Below, piece after piece: positions 45,159 through 52,476 of a stretch of 64,000 bases of DNA. How positions within the stretch are numbered: position 1 is the first letter of the stretch; each line of letters opens with the position of its first letter. The DNA comes from Methanocellales archaeon (lineage in GTDB: Archaea; Halobacteriota; UBA148). Made by a program: the position numbers and the translations under genes. Location of the stretch: positions 33,667 to 97,666 of the forward strand of contig JAQUQR010000006.1 of NCBI GenBank assembly GCA_028715985.1, written 5' to 3'. The notes beneath the pieces are model-generated. The model was given only the letters and a program-made list of their open reading frames with translations, did not search any database and was not told the DNA's origin.

Positions 45159-45821
45159 TTGAATGGGAAACCAAGCCTATTAAGCGAATTTACAAAGGGC
45201 ATAATAAAAAATAACGCTGTCTTTTGTTTGGTGCTGGGCATATGTCCAACTCTAGCGGTTACTACCTCCTTTGAGAACGGGTTGGGGATGGGATTGGCTT
45301 TCACTTTCGTTCTGCTGGGGTCCAACTTGTTCATATCCTTGCTAAGGAATCAGACCCCTCCCATTGTACGATTGCCCATTTTTATTGTGATCATCGCTAC
45401 CTTTGTCACGATAATAGACATAGTCCTACAAGCCTATCTGCCGCCTTTGTATGAAGCGCTGGGCATATTTGTACCGTTGATTGTAGTGAATTGCATCGTC
45501 ATCGGAAGGGCAGAGGCATATGCCAGTAAAAATCCTGTTCTACCATCGATAGTGGATGCATTGGGGATATCAGTTGGTTATATCTTGGTGCTGATGTTGA
45601 TTGGGGGCATCAGAGAGCTGCTAGGGACTGGAAAGATCACCTTTGTCATGCTATGGCTGTTGGAGAACGGGCAAATTGGCTTCCTGGAGCTGGCTACATT
45701 ACACATACCTATTGAGCCTGCCACAGTTATGGTATTGCCTCCAGGAGCGTTTTTTACCATAGGTTCGCTCATGTTTCTGTTCCAGTTCGCGGGAAAAAAG
45801 ATGAGTGAGAGGAGGAGGTAA
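45159..45821 (+). CDS. rnfE: Rnf complex subunit E
   Basis: 220 residues, six-helix membrane protein of the NqrD/RnfE family: GKPSLLSEFTKGIIKNNAVF, LGICPTLAVTTSFENGLGMG and NCIVIGRAEAYASKNPV are family hallmarks; a cysteine in CPTLA is the inter-subunit Fe-S ligand position. Translation starts at TTG (45159), two bases after the rnfG stop and after GGCGGAGGTC; the nearest ATG is in another frame. A pair with rnfA. Confidence 0.93.
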   Translation: MNGKPSLLSEFTKGIIKNNAVFCLVLGICPTLAVTTSFENGLGMGLAFTFVLLGSNLFISLLRNQTPPIVRLPIFIVIIATFVTIIDIVLQAYLPPLYEALGIFVPLIVVNCIVIGRAEAYASKNPVLPSIVDALGISVGYILVLMLIGGIRELLGTGKITFVMLWLLENGQIGFLELATLHIPIEPATVMVLPPGAFFTIGSLMFLFQFAGKKMSERRR

Positions 45822-45822
45822 G

Positions 45823-46419
45823 ATGCCTACATTTCTTCCAACAGAAAACTTACTTGAGCTGTTGATAGCTGGGATTTTTACTAAGAACTTCCTGTTGGTT
45901 ATGTTTTTAGGACTGTGCTCTTTCCTAGGGTTGACCAAGGACATGAGTAGCTCGATAGGCATGTCGATGGCCGTAACATTTGTCACGGGGATGGCGTCTA
46001 TCATTACCTGGCCCATCTTCCATTTCATCTTGGTACCTTCCGGCTTGGAGTTTCTACAGACAATCTGCTTCATCTTGGTCATCGCAGCATTTGTTCAGTT
46101 GGTAGAATTTATCATTCGCAAACATCAACCAGCTTTATACAGATCGCTGGGGATATACCTGCCCTTGATAACGACTAACTGTGCTGTGCTTGGTGTGGTT
46201 CTGCTGAACGCTCAACAAAATTATTCCTATGTGGGGAGCACCGTATATGGCATCAGTGCTGGATTAGGATATGGCTTGGTCATGCTCCTTGCAGCAGGAA
46301 TAAGGGAGAAATTATTGCAAAGGGGCGTTGATATGTTTGGAGGGTTTACTGGCGCATTTATAGTTGCTGCGCTGCTATCCTTGATCTTTGTGAACTACTT
46401 CGGGGTGATACAATTCTAG
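45823..46419 (+). CDS. rnfA: Rnf complex subunit A
   Basis: 198 residues (start MPTFLPTENLLELLIAG at 45823 with GGAGGAGGTAAG in front), six membrane helices. The conserved LGLCSFLGLTKDMSSSIG and LITTNCAVLGVVLLN regions carry the two cysteines that hold the membrane [2Fe-2S] cluster with RnfE. One base after rnfE. Its 3' end abuts or overlaps rnfB. Confidence 0.93.
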   Translation: MPTFLPTENLLELLIAGIFTKNFLLVMFLGLCSFLGLTKDMSSSIGMSMAVTFVTGMASIITWPIFHFILVPSGLEFLQTICFILVIAAFVQLVEFIIRKHQPALYRSLGIYLPLITTNCAVLGVVLLNAQQNYSYVGSTVYGISAGLGYGLVMLLAAGIREKLLQRGVDMFGGFTGAFIVAALLSLIFVNYFGVIQF

Positions 46420-47198
46420 GCGCGGCGATAGCGGTTCTAGGCACCGTAGGGCTTGGATGCAGCATAATGCTGGTATGGGCTTCGAAAAAGTTCCATGTTG
46501 AAGCAGACCCGAAAGTGGAGGCAATACTAGCGCTCCTGCCAGGTGCCAATTGTGGTGCATGTGGATGTGCAGGCTGTGCGGCCTGTGCAGAGCGTATCGC
46601 TAAAGGCGAACTCCCCCCAGACGTTTGTACCTCGGCTAGCTTTAGTTGCGTAAAAAATATTGGAGAGTGTGTAGGCGTTTGCGTGGAAGAAAAGGAAAAA
46701 GAGGTTGCAGTTGTTCTATGCAATGGTGGGGTAAACTGCCTTAGCAGATTCGAGTACGATGGAGTGGAGGATTGCAAAGCAGCTATGCTGATCGCAGATG
46801 GGGAAAAGGCCTGCTCCTACGGCTGCATAGGGCATGGCAGCTGTGTGAGGGCGTGTCCCTTTGGTGCGATTACCATCGGTGAAAATCGGCTGCCCGTAAT
46901 AGATGAAAATAAATGCAAGGGTTGCGGTGTATGCGTGAGTATATGTCCAAAGGGTATTTTGACACTGAGAAAAATCAGCGAGAAGTTTCGAGTGCTATGC
47001 TTTTCGAAAGATAAAGGCAAGTATGTAAAAGAGATCTGCAAATTCGGCTGTATAGGCTGTGGTATCTGTGTGAAGGCATGCCCTTCTGACGCGATAACGC
47101 TTAAGGATAATCTGGCCCTAATCGACCAGGAGAAGTGCACCGGTTGTGGTATCTGCGTGGAAAAATGTCCGAGAAATGCGATTAGAATGGTAGGGTGA
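46413..47198 (+). CDS. rnfB: Rnf complex subunit B (start codon uncertain)
   Basis: Ferredoxin-type subunit that takes electrons from soluble ferredoxin. The N-terminal Fe-S domain is clear (PGANCGACGCAGCAACAE) and is followed by four 4Fe-4S motifs: CSYGCIGHGSCVRACP, CKGCGVCVSICP, CKFGCIGCGICVKACP and CTGCGICVEKCP. The only in-frame ATG (46467, MLVWASKKFHVEADPK) would cut off the membrane anchor that RnfB needs; the anchor reads ILGAAIAVLGTVGLGCSIM from an ATT codon at 46413 just after GGGGTGAT. Thus an ATT start, a start by reinitiation at the rnfA stop, or a sequence error. Length ~261 residues with the anchor. Confidence 0.92.
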   Translation: MLGAAIAVLGTVGLGCSIMLVWASKKFHVEADPKVEAILALLPGANCGACGCAGCAACAERIAKGELPPDVCTSASFSCVKNIGECVGVCVEEKEKEVAVVLCNGGVNCLSRFEYDGVEDCKAAMLIADGEKACSYGCIGHGSCVRACPFGAITIGENRLPVIDENKCKGCGVCVSICPKGILTLRKISEKFRVLCFSKDKGKYVKEICKFGCIGCGICVKACPSDAITLKDNLALIDQEKCTGCGICVEKCPRNAIRMVG

Positions 47199-48160
47199 TG
47201 AGAATGGTAAATAGGCGGAAGTTTATAAAAGGCTGCGCAGCTTTTTCATTGGCTCTCCTGACTGGCAGCTGGCTGAGTTCTAAAAGAGCCTACGTCATAG
47301 AGAGTACGCGCAATATCATGGGGACCTCTGTGAAGATTGCAGCGGTACATTCCGATGTAGATTGGGCCAAGAAGGCGATGAACCTCTCTTTTGAAGAAAT
47401 GTATAGGGTCAACGATCTTATGAGCATCTACAAGGATGGCAGTGATATACGCCTTCTCAACAAAAATGGCTACTGCGATTATGCAGATGATGATACCATA
47501 TGTGTCATCGAGAGAGCGAATCATCATTCTGGGTTGAGCAACGGAGCATTTAACGTTGCCGTATTGCCTCTTATAGAGTTGTGGGAAAAATGCATTCCGA
47601 CAGAGGCGAAGCTTGGGGAGACCTTGGAGTTGCTCGATCCTGAGAATATAACCATCGATGGTGGAAGGATCCGACTCAAAAAAGAGGGCATGGGCATAAC
47701 GCTGGGCGGGATTGCGAAGGGCTACGCTGTGGACAAGGCCATTGAAACGTTAAAGCAGAATGGCATAGAGCATGCGCTAGTAAGCGCAGGTGGGGATATA
47801 AGGACCTTTGGAAATAAGTTAAATGGAACTCCATGGAGGGTTGGCCTGCGCAATCCGCAGGATAAGAAAGCATCCATCGCCACCATCGATCTCTGCGATA
47901 AGGCAGTTGCAACGAGTGGAAATTATGAGAGAGGTTTAAATGACGCCCCTCACATCGTGGATCCAAGAACTGGCTCTATTGTTCGGGGATTGATGAGCGT
48001 AACCATCCTTGCTGAAAATACAATTGATGCGGATGCGCTATCAACTGCCGTATTTGTGCTGGGAGCAGAAGAGGGCATGCGTTTGGTTGAAAGGTCCGGC
48101 TCAGAGGCGTTGATAATCACTAATGAAGGAAAGATGGTTAGGTCTAGTGGTTTTCCTTAA
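47195..48160 (+). CDS. apbE: FAD:protein FMN transferase (ApbE), Tat-exported
   Basis: Attaches FMN covalently to RnfD and RnfG threonines. ~320 residues. The N-terminus MVNRRKFIKGCAAFSLALL is a twin-arginine signal peptide, so the enzyme acts outside the membrane, where the RnfG flavin domain lies. ApbE hallmarks: NIMGTSVKIAAVHSD, SVGGIAKGYAVDKAIETL-like motif (here LGGIAKGYAVDKAIETL), GGDIRTFG, and the magnesium-binding DADALSTAVFVLG. Overlaps the rnfB stop by 4 bases; several starts (GTG 47195, ATG 47198, ATG 47204) are possible. In Methanosarcina ApbE lies elsewhere, so the pairing here is informative. Confidence 0.93.
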   Translation: MMRMVNRRKFIKGCAAFSLALLTGSWLSSKRAYVIESTRNIMGTSVKIAAVHSDVDWAKKAMNLSFEEMYRVNDLMSIYKDGSDIRLLNKNGYCDYADDDTICVIERANHHSGLSNGAFNVAVLPLIELWEKCIPTEAKLGETLELLDPENITIDGGRIRLKKEGMGITLGGIAKGYAVDKAIETLKQNGIEHALVSAGGDIRTFGNKLNGTPWRVGLRNPQDKKASIATIDLCDKAVATSGNYERGLNDAPHIVDPRTGSIVRGLMSVTILAENTIDADALSTAVFVLGAEEGMRLVERSGSEALIITNEGKMVRSSGFP

Positions 48161-48217
48161 ACTTAGTAGTTTCGAAAGTAAAAACTTAACAGCCAAGTCG
48201 ATGATCGGGTTTTGGGA

Positions 48218-48736
48218 TTATAGTAAGAGTTCTGTTACTTTTTGGTACATCTCGTCTGAAGCCTTATCAACATTAGAAAATGGTATTTCTACTTCATCAG
48301 AGAAATAATAAGCATCTATCTCTGAGTCCTCATGATACCCGTTTATATAATTTTTTCCTATAAAATCACAAACTTTTTTCAATTCTGAGCGTTTAGATTT
48401 GTCGAAAAGTTGGATAACCTTAATATTTCTTTTGATCTCTTTGTCCTTGTAATCAATACCTTTTTTGATATAATGAAGAATCTTTGCGGTATTGTGAGCC
48501 GGATGACCGCCACACTCTAGCTCTATGAGGACAAGCTCTTCGTTTTTAGTGGATTTTAACCACACGTCGACATCTCCGATCGCGATCGGTTCGGATTCCT
48601 CGTTTTGTCTTATATATAATCTATATCCTCTCGACTTTGGAAGTTCATCCTCGTACTTCTCTTTAATACGGCCCCCCTCTTTTTTTAACCTTTTGGCCAA
48701 AGCTCTCTCAATTTCGCCTCTTCTCCTTTTTGACAT
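48218..48736 (-). CDS. Nuclease-fold-like protein, unknown
   Basis: 172 residues, basic N-terminus MSKRRRGEIERALAKRLKKE. The centre DVDVWLKSTKNEELVLIELE has the D...E-x-E spacing of PD-(D/E)XK nucleases (Asp, then Glu-x-Glu), and continues CGGHPAHNTAKILHYIKKG. No recognised partner such as a methyltransferase. It may belong to a restriction-like or repair function. It lies convergent to apbE with 57 bases between. Confidence 0.5.
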   Translation of the reverse strand: MSKRRRGEIERALAKRLKKEGGRIKEKYEDELPKSRGYRLYIRQNEESEPIAIGDVDVWLKSTKNEELVLIELECGGHPAHNTAKILHYIKKGIDYKDKEIKRNIKVIQLFDKSKRSELKKVCDFIGKNYINGYHEDSEIDAYYFSDEVEIPFSNVDKASDEMYQKVTELLL

Positions 48737-48771
48737 ATCTTATCCCTCTAGTTTTTTTAAGCGATCTGATT

Positions 48772-50301
48772 TTACCAAAATAGCCTAATCGCAGGAATCC
48801 AGTCGTTATAGGTGACACCATTTGCATCGGTGAACTCTGTGCAGGTAATCGTTCCGCCTGTCACTGCCTTACTGGTTGCATGTATTATCTGCGGATAGGA
48901 GCCTGTTTTTATGGTGTAATTGTAGGTTTCGCCCGCTCGTAATATGAAAGATTCGCCAAAGGTTATGTTGTGGTAATCGCCTGCGTATCCATCCCAAGTT
49001 GCGGTTGTAGTATATGTCGAATTCCATATCTTAACGGATTCTGCGTGTCCGCTGGTTCCTGCACACGGATATGTGTACATCTTTTGCACTATAATATCTT
49101 GATTTGAGATTATTGTTCCGTTATATGTGCCTGGTATGGATGGATAAGTGCCAGTACCTGTGTCAAAAACAGAAGTCGCAGTTGGTTCTACAAGTGGCAA
49201 ATAATCGTTTGTGCCACCAATGTTGTAAGATGTATTCCCAAGCCCATCTCCATCCAAATCCTCGCCAGTATAATCGCTCCAGTAGTTTCCTCCGAGATAG
49301 GGTCCGCCAATTATGTTTGTTCCGTCCGTCTTACTGACGTTCCAGATGTTGATGTTGCTTCCATAGTTGTAAGCATTGTACGTGTTGTTAAGGTAGTTGT
49401 TGTAGATGGTGTTGTTGCCGGAATCGGCGAGCCAGATTCCATAGTCGTTGTTCGAGTTGAATGTGTTGCTCGATATGGTGTTGTTGTTGCTGGAGTCTAC
49501 GAGTTCGAGTCCACAGTAGTTGTTCAAGTTGGCGGTGTTGTTTGAGATGGTGTTGCTGTTGGAATAGGAAAGGCGAATTCCATCGTAATAGTTGTTCGAG
49601 TTGGCGGTGTTGTTTGAGATGGTGTTGCTGTTGGAACGGTAGAGGTAGATTCCATAGAAGTTGTTCGAGTTGGCGGTGTTGTTTGAGATGGTGTTGTTGC
49701 TGGAATACAAGAGATATATTCCATACCAGTTGTTCGAGGCGTTGTTGTTTGATATGATATTGTCGCTGGAATGATACAAGTAACTGCCATCTAAGTAGAT
49801 GCCGCAGTCGTTGTTTGAGACATTGTTGCTCGAAATATTGCAGTAATTCGCTTCATCGAGGTATATGCCTGCTCTAATAAATCCATTAGCACCTGTTAAA
49901 GTGAACCCGCTTATGTTTACGTAATCTGCCATTACGTCAAAAACATCATAACCTGGATTTTGAGCCTGAACATGTGTATAATCAGAACCATTCTCAGATT
50001 CTATGGTTAAACGCTTGTTTACATCTATGTTTTCGATGTAGGTCCCGTCCCTTACGATTATCGTATATCCATCACTTGCATTATCAATAGCCGCTTGAAT
50101 CGTTGAATAATCATCAGGGACGTAGATTATAGATGATGAAGATATTGTGAAGTTTTTTGGTGTGTTATTCACCATCCCATCCGGGGCATCACCCGTTGGG
50201 TTCACTTGGTTATTCGATGCGATAGCTATACCGTTAAGTGAACTGAACCCAACTGCAAAAATTATAAACAAAGCACAAAGCTTTGTAATTTTATTTTTCA
50301 T
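48772..50301 (-). CDS. Secreted right-handed beta-helix surface protein
   Basis: 509 residues with a Sec signal peptide (MKNKITKLCALFIIFAVGFS). From residue ~55 (IIYVPDDYSTIQAAIDNA) it is a NosD/PbH1-type parallel beta-helix with Asn-rich turns: at least six near-identical coils of the form NTISNNTANSNN(Y/F)YGI. The C-terminal ~150 residues are a separate beta domain (YPCAGTSGHAESVKIWNSTY). In Methanosarcina-like archaea such proteins are surface-layer or adhesion components; many NxT/S sequons suggest glycosylation. The internal repeats create a Cys/Trp-rich shadow frame on the other strand (~49.5 kb), which is not a gene. Confidence 0.85.
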   Translation of the reverse strand: MKNKITKLCALFIIFAVGFSSLNGIAIASNNQVNPTGDAPDGMVNNTPKNFTISSSSIIYVPDDYSTIQAAIDNASDGYTIIVRDGTYIENIDVNKRLTIESENGSDYTHVQAQNPGYDVFDVMADYVNISGFTLTGANGFIRAGIYLDEANYCNISSNNVSNNDCGIYLDGSYLYHSSDNIISNNNASNNWYGIYLLYSSNNTISNNTANSNNFYGIYLYRSNSNTISNNTANSNNYYDGIRLSYSNSNTISNNTANLNNYCGLELVDSSNNNTISSNTFNSNNDYGIWLADSGNNTIYNNYLNNTYNAYNYGSNINIWNVSKTDGTNIIGGPYLGGNYWSDYTGEDLDGDGLGNTSYNIGGTNDYLPLVEPTATSVFDTGTGTYPSIPGTYNGTIISNQDIIVQKMYTYPCAGTSGHAESVKIWNSTYTTTATWDGYAGDYHNITFGESFILRAGETYNYTIKTGSYPQIIHATSKAVTGGTITCTEFTDANGVTYNDWIPAIRLFW

Positions 50302-50603
50302 AGGTCTACCCCCTAAGAGGCTACCTTTTTTGACTTTATTGTGGATGTCTCATATAAAGGTAATATAAGTCTTCCCCATAAGTATTTCCCTAAAAAACCG
50401 AAAATTCTACAGTACAATTCTCTTTTTTACACCGTTTCCTCAAACCCTACAGTCCACTTCCCAACCTTCTCATTGAATTCCCAGATGAGAAAGTTAAAAT
50501 ATGAAAAATGGATAATTCATAATAGTCGAGATGGATTAGAAATAATGATTCCTACTAAATTAGAACAATATAAAGGATTGGGGCATAAAGATGCAAGAGG
50601 ATT
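50302..50603. other. Upstream region of the beta-helix gene and a possible small gene
   Basis: Holds the promoter region of the minus-strand surface protein (ribosome-binding site TAGGGGGTAGACCT precedes its start) and a plus-strand frame annotated separately at 50485-50607. No RNA gene seen. Confidence 0.45.
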
Positions 50604-50607
50604 ATGA
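50485..50607 (+). CDS. Possible 40-residue peptide upstream of the 50.6-kb gene
   Basis: Frame MRKLKYEKWIIHNSRDGL followed by EIMIPTKLEQYKGLG and HKDARGL, stop overlapping the next ATG (ATGA). No clear ribosome-binding site. The overlap supports a real coupled gene; similarity to anything is not recognised. Confidence 0.35.
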   Translation: MRKLKYEKWIIHNSRDGLEIMIPTKLEQYKGLGHKDARGL

Positions 50608-51101
50608 AAATGTTAGAACAAGTATTAAAGCATTTTTCCGTGCATAACATCGGATTTGACTATCCAGCAGAATGGTTAGAGAAGAGTCTATGGAAAGAAA
50701 AGATTAAATCATTTATTCCGATTATTGGACTATTTCAGCGTAGTGTGGACTATTTAGTAGTTCTTGAAGAGCCAAAGACTGGGATAAATATAGAACTAAC
50801 AGAATATGTATACGGATTTCTGGAGGAGTTTGTCAATAATACGATACAGCATTATTTAAAAGATAGTAGAATCTCAGATATAACACCCAAAGAAAAAGTA
50901 AATATCACGGGATTAGGAGATTTGGATGCTTTTAAATTTAGTTTCACCTTAAATTTAGGTCACGAAATAATAAAATGTGATAATCTCTTATTTCAGAGAT
51001 ATCCTTGGATATATCAAATGAAAGCTTGTTCATTAGCCTCGAATTATGATAGAAATAAAAAAATCTTCGACGAGCTATTTAACAGTCTTGTTATAGAGTA
51101 A
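50604..51101 (+). CDS. Hypothetical PsbP/DUF1795-like protein
   Basis: 165 residues, start MKMLEQVLKHFSVHNIGFDY. The pattern (IGFDYPAEWLEK..., then FQRSVDYLVVLEEP..., NITGLGDLDAFKFSFTL... and a C-terminal IKKIFDELFNSL-type helix) resembles small single-domain PsbP/DUF1795-like proteins that respond to stress, but without a signal peptide. No operon partner with a known role; the downstream TPR-like gene starts 51 bases after. Assignment is weak. Confidence 0.5.
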   Translation: MKMLEQVLKHFSVHNIGFDYPAEWLEKSLWKEKIKSFIPIIGLFQRSVDYLVVLEEPKTGINIELTEYVYGFLEEFVNNTIQHYLKDSRISDITPKEKVNITGLGDLDAFKFSFTLNLGHEIIKCDNLLFQRYPWIYQMKACSLASNYDRNKKIFDELFNSLVIE

Positions 51102-51152
51102 TTCATTTTACATCTATGATTGCAATGAAGAAAAGTCCAATGAAGTGATAGA

Positions 51153-51485
51153 ATGGGACTGGGAAGAAGTATAGCACATATTACAAGCACGCTGCTTATA
51201 ATTTTCGGCGTGATAGGATTTTTTTCGGGACTGAGGCACTCTAATTTTTCTGAAACGACGGGAGCTATATTCCTCTTTATTCTTCCTGGGTTGATTATAC
51301 GGTTTGTGTTAGTACCCTACCTGTACAGTAAAACGGCTGAATATTGGTTTGATAAAGGAAATGTCTTATATGGCTCCAGCAACTTCAAGGAAGCAATTTC
51401 TTGCTATGACAAAGTCCTAGAAAAAGAGCCTAATTTCGAACTCGCAAAACGAAACAGAGAACTTTGCTTAAGTCAACTGAAATGA
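51153..51485 (+). CDS. Two-helix membrane protein with a TPR
   Basis: 110 residues: two N-terminal membrane helices (SIAHITSTLLIIFGVIGFF, then GAIFLFILPGLIIRFVLVPY) and one tetratricopeptide repeat AEYWFDKGNVLYGSSNFKE-type plus ALSCYDKVLEKEPNFELA-like residues in the C-terminal 50. The single repeat suggests membrane-bound protein-protein contact. Function unknown. Confidence 0.55.
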   Translation: MGLGRSIAHITSTLLIIFGVIGFFSGLRHSNFSETTGAIFLFILPGLIIRFVLVPYLYSKTAEYWFDKGNVLYGSSNFKEAISCYDKVLEKEPNFELAKRNRELCLSQLK

Positions 51486-51720
51486 GATGCAGGCCAATCG
51501 GATGCCTCGGAATTTATTCCGATGGTGGAATGGTTCGATCCAACCTTCAGGATTTTTCTATCTTTTATATTTTAATATATATTTAAATCATTATTTAAGT
51601 TTTTAGCTGAAATTATGGTTGTAGTGATTATTCAAAACATAAAAGGTAAATGTAGAATAAAGTAATAAAAAATAAAAAAAAGGTCTAAAAAAATAAAAAA
51701 AGAAAAGGGCAGAAGCGCCC
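51486..51720. other. Intergenic with A/T-rich run and terminator
   Basis: 235 bases between the TPR gene and the hydrogenase operon. The last ~30 bases form the terminator annotated at 51690-51720; the rest is very A-rich (51656-51706) and contains no gene. Confidence 0.5.
51690..51720 (-). terminator. Terminator of the hydrogenase operon
   Basis: On the minus strand the vhoC stop TAG is followed by GGGGCGCTTCTGCCCC (arms GGGC/GCCC around CGCTTCT-like loop) and then TTTTCTTTTTTTATTTTTT, a hairpin plus U-tract. This is an unusually clean intrinsic-type signal for an archaeal gene end. The same hairpin could act for the plus strand upstream gene. Confidence 0.6.
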
Positions 51721-52467
51721 CTATTTTTTTATGATTTTTGCACGCGGAGATTTGCTGAGATCTTCTTTGCCGGTGAAGAACATTGCTTTCCAAGCCTGTA
51801 CGACTCTGGTGTCCAACTGCAGTATACCAACATGTATGAACAGGTCGACGATGAAGTAGTACATCGTGCCGAGATGTAGCGTTCTACAGAAGGCCATTGC
51901 GTCCATTCCAGATGGTATAATCCATGTGACAACGCCCATTATAGCTGCACCTATGTTGAGCCCCAAGACACTCCAATTGGCATTATACATGACGATGCCG
52001 GTCAGCGTGATGAGAACGATTGCGATCGCCTCTAGCACTATCAATATCTTCGTGATCGGGTGGGCTCTGTTTACATAGGCCCCCCTATTCTCATCATAGA
52101 TTGTGAGTGCTGGATACTCCTTTTGTCTCCCAAAAAAGTTGAGCAGTATGGCCTTTAGTCGCCGTGCATCCTCCATGCCGAACATGTTCGCTTTTATGAA
52201 GTGCTTGATTCCCTGCTTCATACCAAAATGTTTGATGCCCTCAAGAGCTTCCAAGATCATGCCATAGGGCAGTAAGATGACGTTTGCGGCCAGAAATCCA
52301 CAAACTGCAACCATGTGTAAAGCCCTTGCCTCTGTGTAAGTGGCAGGGAAGCCCCAGCCCAAATATATTCTGAAGCCTGTAACGATAAGTATCAGAGTTG
52401 TGACCATATGCACCCAGTGCATCGTCCTCATGGGCAGGTTCCATCTCTCTGCTATGTTCTTAGCCAT
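51721..52467 (-). CDS. vhoC: Hydrogenase b-type cytochrome subunit
   Basis: Diheme cytochrome b that carries electrons from the hydrogenase to the membrane quinone/methanophenazine pool. 248 residues with four membrane helices; conserved histidines in MRTMHWVHMVTTLILIVTGF and in LHMVAVCGFLAANV, plus LHLGTMYYFIVDLFIHVG match HydC/VhoC. Starts 9 bases after the large subunit. Order small-large-cytochrome b is the VhoGAC order. Confidence 0.9.
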   Translation of the reverse strand: MAKNIAERWNLPMRTMHWVHMVTTLILIVTGFRIYLGWGFPATYTEARALHMVAVCGFLAANVILLPYGMILEALEGIKHFGMKQGIKHFIKANMFGMEDARRLKAILLNFFGRQKEYPALTIYDENRGAYVNRAHPITKILIVLEAIAIVLITLTGIVMYNANWSVLGLNIGAAIMGVVTWIIPSGMDAMAFCRTLHLGTMYYFIVDLFIHVGILQLDTRVVQAWKAMFFTGKEDLSKSPRAKIIKK

Positions 52468-52476
52468 GTTACCTCA

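Noticed and set aside
49461..49757. Plus-strand frame rich in Cys and Trp repeats
   Set aside because: It is the reverse-complement shadow of the Asn-rich repeats of the beta-helix gene; no start signal or family.
51119..51155. Partly repeat-like sequence aaaagtccaatgaag
   Set aside because: Fifteen bases resemble the type A CRISPR repeat, but the conserved ATTGAAAC end is missing; probably chance.
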